Below are positions 12,701 through 22,366 of a DNA stretch of 64,000 nt, piece by piece; the stretch's first letter is position 1; the number at the start of each line of letters is the position of its first letter. The notes beneath the pieces were generated by a model. That model ran no database searches. It was given only the letters and a program-made list of their open reading frames with translations, and was not told where the DNA came from. This DNA is from Sphagnum magellanicum (taxonomy: Eukaryota; Streptophyta; Sphagnopsida; Sphagnales; Sphagnaceae): positions 28,602,501 to 28,666,500 of the forward strand of contig CM038908.1 in the NCBI GenBank assembly GCA_021904315.1, given 5' to 3'. Both the position numbers and the translations under genes were made by a program.

Positions 12701-13860
12701 TATTTATTACATTGCTATTGGAATTTTATAATATTCAAATTGGGGATGTTGGACTTTGTTTTCAATAAATAATTATTTTAGCAAAGATTTGTCCATTATT
12801 AGTAATGGGTGTAGTCTGATATGAATTTTTCTAGAGTTATGGTTTGATCATTTTAGTAGAAAGTTATGGTGTGTGGCTAGTCAAATTTTGCATGCTTATT
12901 TTTTTCATGCATCAAAATTAATTAAGTATGTAGGCTTGTTTAGGAACTTTATTTACATTGGGCAAGGTTACCTATGTAGTTGGGTTATGAATCCCCAATG
13001 AATAAATTTAGTATCATAGTTACTTAGTATATCATAGTATCCATTCAAGTGTTGGATGATTATTATTTTTTTGAAATCAAATTTGATAATAAAAATGGAA
13101 ATGGTAATGTACATGGCAATTCAAATGACATTGTAAAAATGATAATTTATGGAATTTTTTGACTTGATATCAATAAAAGAAATATGTTTTTTTAGACTTC
13201 AATTTGTAATTAAAAACTAATCATAAAAGACACCTATGAATTAAAGTAAATGAAATCACATTAGACATGTCACATGTGACATCTAATCACAAATGATGAT
13301 GTTATTTGTGAATTCCATCATAATCTGTTGATGAAGTATATGATGAAAAAAAAAAATTCTTATTCAATGTTATTCTATTAAAAAAATTGGCATTTTAATA
13401 TAAATAATTACTACGAGACTTGACAAGAAGGTACTATATTAGTTGAAGAATACTTCAATACAACATCATACACCTAAAGTTTAACAAAATTACATGTGAA
13501 GTTGGAAATCTTCCCAATTTACACAAAATTTTCACGTAGGAGCCAAAAATTTACTTTGTAATTCTAGAAGGCATTGGTTTCTATGCACTTTTAAAAGTGT
13601 CTTTTTAAACACAATTTTAATCATATCATTTAAATGAAATGTAAAGACCATACAAAAAACTAAATATAAAAAAAAGGCTATTTTTATTTTGGAGAGGCTT
13701 TTTCAGCCTAAAATGCTGAAGGAAGTTTTGCCCAACTTTCTCAGTGGTGAAGAGATTCTTCACATGTGAATGCAAGCAACACAAGTGAGAACATGGGTTA
13801 GTTGTAGTGAAGGGTGCTGGTTACCAATCTACAATTATTTGGGCAGAAAAGGATATGAAT
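6704..13860. other. AT-rich intergenic DNA, no gene recognised
   Basis: Long AT-rich sequence with only short chance open frames on both strands. A CA-dinucleotide run lies at about 7311-7330. A tandem duplication at 11.1-11.2 kb is listed separately. A block near 9095-9160 with palindromic core AAAACTAGTTTT is repeated in inverted orientation near 16020-16095. Minus-strand frames at 10672-10860 and 11740-12052 show no domain I recognise. Confidence 0.6.
11121..11222 (+). repeat. Two-copy tandem duplication (~59 bp period)
   Basis: The sequence around AACATCAATTGACCAAAAGG followed by TTGCATAGAAAAATTGACAC at 11125-11164 recurs with few changes at about 11182-11222. It is a local duplication in non-coding DNA. 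Confidence 0.75.
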
Positions 13861-13869
13861 TACCTACCT

Positions 13870-14130
13870 ACCTACCTACTTACTAACAACCCACAAGCAG
13901 ATTTTTAGTAGGTAGGTAATAAAAACAGCCCTTAGCTATGTATAAACCATCTACTTACCTAGTAGTTTACCTATTTTCTTACCTATCTACCTATATATGA
14001 GACCTATTTTGTACAGAATTGGTTACGAAGGTGAAACCAAATATTAACTCAGTTGAGGTTCATCCACAACTGAGTAATTAGCGGGCATCTAGTGGATGGT
14101 GTGCTGGTGGGTGCTGGTTCACTTCAGCCG
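13870..14130 (+). repeat. Dispersed repeat, plus-oriented copy rich in GTAGGTAG/CTACCTAC
   Basis: This block contains a CTAC/GTAG tetranucleotide tract, CAGCCCTTAGCTATG, then ATATTAACTCAGTTGAGG with TTCATC, and ends in GGTGGGTGCTGGTTCACT. The reverse complement of 40735-40990 carries the same elements in the same order, so the two are inverted copies of one family. There are no coding features. It could be a SINE-like or MITE-like element; termini are not resolved. Confidence 0.7.
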
Positions 14131-14361
14131 TTACTAAGGTCCCCACCCCTCGCCCCCACCCATGTCCTAGTTTGTCCACAACCGAGTCATAACTGGTTTG
14201 CAGCTCACGGTGCACTGGAAGAAGGTGTGCATTTAAATGGATGGTGCACAAGTGGGTGTGTTTTAATGGTAAGGAATGGGTTGTGTACCCCTACTTCTAA
14301 TGCTAGGGAATGGGCTAGGGTTTGCAATAAGATTTTTTTAAAAATAATTTTCTTTTAAATT

Positions 14362-14393
14362 TTATTATTAATATTAATATTAATATTAATATT
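14362..14393. repeat. Microsatellite (TTAATA)n
   Basis: An uninterrupted run of the hexamer TTAATA between the dispersed repeat and the hairpin array. Confidence 0.9.
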
Positions 14394-14479
14394 TTTCTGA
14401 AAGCAAAGGAGAAATTCTTATTGCAAAGGAAAAAAGAATAGGCTACAACCCCAGACCATGACCAAGTTGAATGCTTCTT

Positions 14480-15018
14480 TTTAATGCTAGGGAATGAGCC
14501 ATGGAACGGCTGATTCCGTCAAGTGCGTGACCTCATCAAGGAGGGCTTACCTGGCGGAAAAGACTATCCACGGCCCCTACTGTTAATGCTAAGGGGATGG
14601 GCTGTGGACCGTTGATTCCGCCAAGTCGGCCACCTCATCAAGAAGGGCTTACCTGGCAGAAAAGACTGTCCATGGCCCTTACTTTTAATGCTAGGCGACG
14701 GGCTGTGGACTGCCGATTCCACCAAGTCAGCCACCTCATCATCAAGGAGGGCCTACTTGGCAGAATAGACTGAGGGATTACCTGGCAGAATAAGCTGTCC
14801 ATGGCCCCTGCTTTTAATGCCATGGAATGGGCTGTGGACTGCTGATTCCGCCAAGTGTTCGACCTCATCAAGGAGGGCTTTTAAACTTGGCAGAATAGAC
14901 TCTCCATGGCCGATACTTTTAATGCTATGGAATGGGCTGTGGACTGCTGATTCTGCCAAGTGTGAAACCAAATCAAGGAGCGCTTATATGGCAGAATCGG
15001 CTGTCCATGGCCCATTCG
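14480..15018. repeat. Array of five tandem ~100-120 bp units, each an inverted repeat (hairpin)
   Basis: Units begin with TTAATGCTAGGG-like sequence at about 14481, 14582, 14695, 14814 and 14919. Each unit has a left arm like GGGCTGTGGACTGCTGATTC followed by CGCCAAGT, a ~25-35 base loop around CCTCATCAAGGAGGGCT, and a right arm like ACTTGGCAGAATAGACTGTC followed by CATGGCCC that is its imperfect reverse complement (about 28 bases). The region is clearly more GC-rich than its surroundings. A partial spacer-like fragment (CTTCTAATGCTAGGGAATGG) lies near 14291-14310. Long frames across the array are by-products of the repetition. It may be a cluster of small foldback elements or a small-RNA precursor locus. 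Confidence 0.85.
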
Positions 15019-15019
15019 C

Positions 15020-18000
15020 TCTCTTTGCATGGCGAGGTTACATTATCAAATCTCTTCACAGAAGAAAATTTTCTTGCAGACTAGGATAGGCTAGTTTTAT
15101 GTTGACTTAGTATATTGTCCATGTTATATATATAATGGCAGCAGCTCCAGCTCAAGTTTTTGTTCTGTCAGGATGAGGGACATTGGTACTACATACTTAG
15201 AAAGAGTTCAGGCATTAAAACTTCACTATTCCATTGCTTTTGCTTTGCTTTGGAACCTTTTGTTGTTGGGATCCTGCTGCTTGTTTGGTTTGATTTCAAG
15301 GCAAAATTGAACAGGGCTCCACCAGATCCAGATGGTTGTAGTAAGGGTGACAGAGCTTGAACAACAACAAGCTCAACCGTTTCTTCACAAGTGGCATGAT
15401 GCAGAACAAACCCCGATTGTTGTTGTATCATATGTTTTGGCAGCTGAGCTTCTTCTGTAGTATCTTCATGAGTGGAGGAAATGGGTCTTGGGGAATTCAT
15501 TGAATGCTATTGAATTAATTGTTCACAACTCCTCTTTTGTCTTTGCCGTTTGGTTTGTGGTGGAATTATAAATGTTTTGGCTTCCTTCGGACTTCTCTAT
15601 GACAATTTATGTTATAAATGTCCAGCCCAAAATCCTTTTGGGCTGTCAAAGCATTGTCCTAAGAAAGCTCCATGTGTCCTCTTGTAATTAATACCACCTT
15701 ACCAACTCCATTAACAACATGTTTTTGCTTGCATACATCAATAGTGGTTTTTTTTTTTTTTTTTCCATTTTTTTTCATTTTTTCCTTTTAATTTTATTGG
15801 GGGGATGTAGCTGAATTGGTGATCATCCATAATTACATTTAGCCAAATTTGGCTACCAAATGAGATACCCAAGTAATTTTTTTGGAAGGATTCTTCACAT
15901 TTTTGTTTGCTATATCTACTGGGCAGTGGGGATGGTGATTATTTTTCAAATTTTCGATGTTGCATCGTCAGCATAGCTAGCGTTCCAAGAGGGATTTAGC
16001 ATTATTACATGGTGACATGCTTTTAAAATCTGTGAAAACATTTTAAAAACTAGTTTTAAAAAATGCCACCAAACTCCAACCAGAGTCCAATTTTGGAGAA
16101 ATGTTTTCCTTTTTCAAAGAAAATTAATAAAAAGGAATAATATTGTGACAGAACTTTCCCTTGTTATTTTCATTTTTTTTGCATTTTGGCAAAATTTGTC
16201 ACCCAAGGGAAAACACTGACTGGCGAGCTTGAAATAGAAATCTGGCAATTTCTGTTTTAGATATTCTTTTAAAAATCTGGAAACAAAAAACCCCAAAAAC
16301 CACTTTTTATTTCATTTTCTATTGAAATTTTTTTTGTCAACTGATGAAACCTCCCCAGAAAAAAAAACACTCCAGAGCCTCGCATTGAACAAATAGGTAC
16401 AAAGGGAAAGCAGCAGCTCCCCAAACTAATGCACAGGGTTAGGCTGGGTTAGGCTGACCAGGGTCAACCAGCACCTACCCTGATACCAGGGTAAAAACCA
16501 GTGTTGTGCGGTTATTTGATTTTGTTAATAACAACGCACTTCTGGTTCTTTAAAATTTCCCTAATCAAAGTACCATTACAAAGGCAAATTTCTCCAAAAA
16601 AATTGAGATCCGTGATTATAAATCAAAACCAAATTTGGATTGTTCACCCTGTTCTGTCAGTTAACTGGGCACACACATGCCCAATTTGATGACCGGCGGG
16701 TATCTATAGCAACACACACACACACACACACACATGGCCCGAGGATTTGGGTGTCACTTCTAGTTTGAGTGGAACTAGGGTGAACCCCAATTGAGAACTG
16801 AATTGGGTTCATCTCAAGTGACTTGGAAAGGAGAATTTTTGGAGGATGATGGCTTGGATGGGTGCGAGCTTCTATATGGGTCATGTTGGGGGGCCCCCGA
16901 TGATATTCATACTAGCTTAGAACAGCAGAAATCCCAGTTCGTTTACCTCTTCTTATTAGACTTTAACTTGACTTCTACTTGTTGTCGCCTTATGAATCTG
17001 ATGATGATTGATTTTTTGCCATCTCTGTTTCTGCACCACCACTCTGTTGATTTCACATGACACTCGTTTGCATAGTTTTTCAAGTTGGTTTTTTCTCTTC
17101 TTCTTGTTTTCATAGTTTTCCAGTTGTTTTCTCTTCTTCTTCTTTCATGCACCACCCAAGATGTGTGGATTTCACACCAAAAGTTTTTTTTAAAAAAAAG
17201 AAAAAAAGGAGAGCATTCAAGGATTTGCGATTCTAGCACAGAAGACAAGCCAGTAAGGAATTGGAGTTTTGTTCATTTTTCACTCATATATGAAGTACCT
17301 GTATTTAATTTTTACTACTTACACACACACACACACACTCATTAGCAACTCAGTACGAGTCAGTTTGACACCAGCATCACAATAAAACCCTAAAACCCAA
17401 ACAAAAACACACACACACACACAAAGAGAGAAGAAATAGAGAGAGCAATAATACACAATTCCCCCACTTTGAAACCAATTTGGCACTGGCACATATGCGA
17501 ATAATAAAAGCCTTTTGCATACCCACTCAAAAAAAGGTGAGAAAAGATTTCAGGTCTGAAAATCTTTGAGCAGGGGTTAATGATGATACAAATATTTTCC
17601 AGGCCCTGACCTGACACACACTCTATTTCACCAGTCAGCATGGTTTTTTTAATTTAAAAAATATTTTAAAAATAAAATTATAAAATTTAATAAATTTTTC
17701 AAAAAAAATAAAAATAAAGCCAGCCATGGATGGGTATTTTGTCCACCCACTTCAATTTTTGGGATGGAGTAGGTCTGTAAAGGAGAAGGTCTCTAAAGAG
17801 GGAAGTGTAGGTTCGTACTAGGTATGTACATAGAGGAGAAAGGTAAGCAAGTTTATAGGCATATCAAATTGTAAAAGGCTTTAGGCAGACATATGAAGCC
17901 TATTTAGGCACACATTTTATTTTATTTTATTTTATTTATCGTATTGATTTGGATTAATGGGCAGGTGTACATTTCTTCTCAACATATTGAAAACACCCAC

Positions 18001-20856
18001 TTTTTTATTTATTTTTTCATTGTTGGTAAATGCTTTCAATTTGGTTTGAAAAGAAGAAATGTTTCAAGAATTTCATGTTACAAAAAGTGTTGTCATCCAA
18101 ATCATCCTTTTCATCTATGCATTTTCCCTTGTATTACAGGCATTGTAATTGTGATGAAGATCTTAATGTCATCTCATCAACCATGGGTACCCATCAAGAT
18201 GGCCCGTTAAGTGGGTCATTATTTGCCTTAACACATCTTAAGGCTCTATGATCCATAGCCAATCAATTTCCTTCCAAATGGAGCTCCCTCCCAATATCCC
18301 TTGAAAGCATTAGGTTCTTTTCATTAGCTACCATTCCCTCCAAGTTCTTGGTTGAAATTGATGATAACTTCTTTTTCTAGCAACACTTGAAAGTATCCAA
18401 CATCTATTACCACCCTTAACACATACATGTCTTCTTCCTTTTGAACAAATTATCAACCAACAACGGAATTGATTTCAAGATTCCATCTAAGAACATTTAC
18501 AACATAACACCTTTATTAGCACAAATTTTTAAGGAGATGTCTAATGCACATTAAGTTGACATTTTTTTATGATTTTATTTCAAAGCAAATGCATGGTTTA
18601 CAACATGACTTATCCTTTCAATGTTTCAATTGTTGTTTGTAATTTTTTCCATAACATTTTAGATTCAATATTATTATCAAGGACAAAACAAAAAAGCAAC
18701 TTGAAGAAAACTAAAAAACTTATTAAATAAGAAATTTGATAATGAACAAAAATTAAACAATTTTATTGCTTGAACAAAACATGATGCAAACTAAACATGA
18801 AATTAATTAAAAATATATATGCCACAACTTACATTGATGAAATTGAGAGATGGTGATCTTCAAACCTTTTAGCAAATCATCAATCTTTTAAAAAGTTCCA
18901 TCAATTAAACCTTACATAAGTTTATATTGAATAACCTTTTAAAAACTTTCATTGATCACATTTTCTAAAAACATTCACCAACCAAATCTTTTAGAAAGAT
19001 TTATTAATTATTCTTTAGAAAGAAGTTACATCTTTTATAAAATTTTATCAATATTATCCTAAAAGATTCAGTCACTTTTACATTTAAAGAAAAATTAAAC
19101 ATATTTTTGGAAATTAAAAAAAATCTTTAAACATATTTTTCAAAATCTTTTTAAAAACACATAAAAATTTCTTTTGTAGTTATTGTCCACGATAACTATC
19201 CCATCCTTCAATTATAGGCCTTTTTCAATGTGTGTGCATCCATTTTTTGTGATGTGCCCATCGTAATGAGCCAACAAGGACACATGATGTAATGCACAAC
19301 ATTCATTGTTTGGGAGGTCACCTTCCAAATGGTATGTGAACAATTACATGTCCTTCCTTGAGTCAGCGCCAACTTCTTTCATCAATAGAACAACATTGTC
19401 CTTTCTAGAAATGAGGTTTTCATTTTAACAAATGTTGTCATAATTGATCCTAAATAAACATATTTTCTTCCCCAATTTTGTTCTACACAAGCTTTTACGA
19501 CGTCAAAAGTAGCACATGCAAATGAAATCAATTATTTTGATTAACATCCAACAAATTAGTTTTCCATATAACAATTCATATTTTTGATTGTTTGCATAAA
19601 CAAACCAACATTTTCTTACATGAATGTGTTAGCATTTCTTGAAGCATGAAAAGGTCTGAAAATCCTTCACTTTCTATTTTGATTTGCTAAACAATTTTGC
19701 AATTATGTTCAAAAGATGTAGGGTCAAAACTTGTTAAAGTGTACCAAATGGTCATGAATTGTCACCCTTTCCTACACTCCTTTATTAATTCCATTCCACC
19801 ACACACATGAACACAAAATGAATGATATTCATAGATATAAATATGTGATGATCTAACTTATTAATATTGTAATATTTTTATTCTTTAAAATTAATGAGAA
19901 TCAAAATTTAAAATAAAAATTTAAAAAAATATATAATTTTGGTCCTGGCTTGTACACCTTAATTATTTGGACCTTACAAACATCTTCCATTTTAAGTCAA
20001 ACAATAGGTTTAGCTGCCATTTGACTCCTCTCTCTTCAAGACCACCCAGCCATCCCCACAACCCATCTTGTTGCAAGTACCTAGTTGATAGGTGAGTGAG
20101 GATACCCAATATCACTCCTTGTTCATGAAATTAACTCATTTGCCATTCAACTAGGACCTTGGTGCTCCCTTTTAAAACTTCTTCATCATCCTATATGGTC
20201 ATGTGTTTTGTTTTTCTATAAAATTTGGTAAGGATACATCATTTAGAATAACAGACACAATTTAACTTTATTATATAGATTTGGGTTGTGCACGGCAAGT
20301 GCAAAATGTGTTGTTTTCAATAGGTACATACCTTGAAATCAACCTATTTCATTGTTTTTGCTCTTTGTTTTTTTAAGGGTTTTTCACTAAATAAGCACAA
20401 ACAAACCAAGGGTTAAGTTTGGAAGGGTAGCTACATGGGTAGTAGGTACATAGAGGACGGACAAAACTAAGTTTATGAGTAGGTATGAACATTTGAGACA
20501 AACTTTTCATTGGGTTGATCGGCAAGTGTAAAATGTGTTACCATACCTCTGAAGTAAGGTTTGATGTTAAATAATTCTCAAAATGGAATGCCAAAAAAAC
20601 ATGAAATGAAGAAGTAGTCCTGCCTAGAAACTTGAGGATTTGAATTTGCCATCTTTTCTTTTGAAAGCCAAGTGCATCTATTGTAGTTGAAGATTCATTC
20701 TCAAAATTTTGAAAAACAATAAATGGTGTACTGGTCTTTTTTGCAATGGATTTTTTTTTTCATTTGTGTCCAAAAAAAATTTTTTTTGAAAAAAAAAAAA
20801 TAGGGCTGTCAAAACGATTTTGCTAAAAGAATTCATTATTTTGACCACACAAACCA
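15020..20856. other. AT-rich intergenic DNA, no gene recognised
   Basis: No supported gene. It holds simple repeats: a T-run at 15750-15764, CA runs at about 16712-16733, 17321-17338 and 17409-17422, and TTTTA repeats at about 17917-17937. Fragments resembling the repeat family upstream of the P450 gene (GATTTGGATTAATGGGCAGG, and AAGTGCAAAATGTGTT) occur near 17940-17970, 20270-20335 and 20505-20550. A degenerate series of CTTTTAAAAA-like motifs lies at about 18860-19080. A perfect 16-base palindrome, TAGCCAAATTTGGCTA, lies at 15840-15855. Confidence 0.55.
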
Positions 20857-21739
20857 CACAATTATTGTTATTAGATATTAGACTTGGATTGATGGGGGGG
20901 GAGGTTTAAAATTTGTTAAGAATATTACTATAGGTAGGGTAAATCGGTTGGTGACCAAACATTTAAGCACTTGGGGCAAGCCAGATCCAAGGGGAGGGCT
21001 CTATTTTTTCTGGTGTCCAAACCAAACTTGAACCCTTTCTATTGATATGCATATGGCACACTAAAAATCATCAACAAATTGAAAAAGTTATTTGAGAGGG
21101 TCAACAACTGAAAAAAAAACAAATCACCAAATGTTACAAAGACCAATTCTTAAATAATCAAAAATAATTTTGTATGTTGCTTCATTGTTATTCGAGTTCA
21201 AAAACGATGATTTGTAGAACTTCAGGTGGCACTCCTATAACATTCCATAGTTTAAAATGAATAAAAACTAAGAAAGTTATGAGGTTTGAAAGTAAAAAGG
21301 GTCAAAATGAAAAAAAATTAAAACAAACATGTTTTGCAATTCGAAAAAATAACATATTTTCTTTACTGCTCTTTTTAGGCTGGTCCTTTGGCTTTGCATT
21401 TCAAAGATGATTTGTAAAGCTTGAGAAGGCGCTCGCTCCTATAACATTTTAAATCACTCAAAATGAATGAAGAAGAATTGAGAAAGATTTGTCACAATGT
21501 TCGGCCTATGGCCAGAGGTAGGCAATTGGTGCTGGGCCAATTGATTTGCCATGGGTATGAAAACTTCACACAAACAGACACAATTATTGTTAGTTTATAG
21601 ATTTGCATTGATGGGGGGAGGAGAGAGGGGACATGCAAAACTTGTTAAGGTAGGTAAGTACATAATTATGGGTAGGTCTGGACTCTGAAGGAGGCATTCA
21701 CACACACACACACAGACACACACACAATTATTGTTATAT

Positions 21740-21782
<43 letters not shown>

Positions 21783-22000
21783 ATTGATGGAGGGAGATGT
21801 GAAAACAAAATTTTGTTAAGGTTTAGGTAAGTACATAATTATGGCTAGCTCTGGAGTCTGGGCTCTGAAGAAGGCAAGGCTTGAGACAGACAGACAACCA
21901 GGCTCAATTAATTTTGTTAGGTCTATAGAGATTTTAGGTTGATGGGCAGCTAGCTGCTGAGAAAATTTGTTGTTCTCAGTAGGAAGTAAGTAACCTAAAA
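20857..22000 (+). repeat. Degenerate repeat units upstream of the P450 gene
   Basis: Related blocks begin near 20857, 21578, 21720 and 21898. The shared order is CACAATTATTGTTAT, then GATTTGGATTGATGGGGGGA, then AATTTGTTAAGG, then TAGGTAAGTACATAATTATG and CTGGACTCTGAAGGAGGC. The second and third copies are adjacent and the most complete; the first and last are partial. The last ends about 370 bases before the P450 start codon, so the promoter probably lies within or just after the array. Confidence 0.7.
21735..21777. repeat. Compound TA/GA microsatellite
   Basis: A TA run passes directly into about 13 GA repeats inside one of the upstream repeat units, about 600 bases before the P450 start codon. 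GA/CT tracts are frequent in plant promoters and leaders, but no function can be claimed here. Confidence 0.85.
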
Positions 22001-22294
22001 TCTCACTACTAGTTGGGATTTCCTTTCCCTTTTGTTGTTTTCTGGGGGGTTTGCAATCAAAGCAAGAGTTGTGAGCATTGCCCAAAACCTTCTTCTCTTC
22101 TTCCTCTTGTTGTCTTTGGTTGTGTGCACTTGCCAGGATTGCTGCAGCAGCAGCCCCAGGACAGGACTCGAATGAGTCCAAGATGGTGGATGGAAAGCTC
22201 TAGTTATGGTTTTTAAGTAGCTGAAATCGGTTCGAGAACAAGAGTTTCTTCATTTTTATTTTATTTTTGGCTGCTGCGTACTACTACTGAGTAA

Positions 22295-22324
22295 ATGCAG
22301 CAGCTGCAGGAGGAGCAATACTAG
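22295..22324 (+). other. Possible upstream ORF in the P450 leader
   Basis: ATG at 22295 opens a nine-codon frame (MQQLQEEQY) that stops at TAG 22322-22324, 42 bases before the P450 start. It is in the mRNA only if transcription begins further upstream, which the sequence does not show. The surrounding CAG-rich stretch (GCAGCAGCAGTAGG) is low complexity, so the uORF may be incidental. Confidence 0.3.
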
Positions 22325-22366
22325 TAGCAGCTCGGCGGCAGCAGCAGTAGGAGCTAGCAGCAGTTG

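Noticed and set aside
14638-14971. Repeated-peptide frames (ALKAGAMDSLFCQV type)
   Set aside because: Translation of the tandem hairpin DNA array; frames exist on both strands and shift between units.
15189-15500. 103-codon minus-strand frame next to the hairpin array
   Set aside because: No domain recognised, and a plus-strand frame of similar quality overlaps it.
15555-15690. Possible zinc-knuckle relic (KCPAQNPFGLSKHCPK)
   Set aside because: Cys/His spacing does not fit CCHC, and no neighbouring gag or pol sequence was found.
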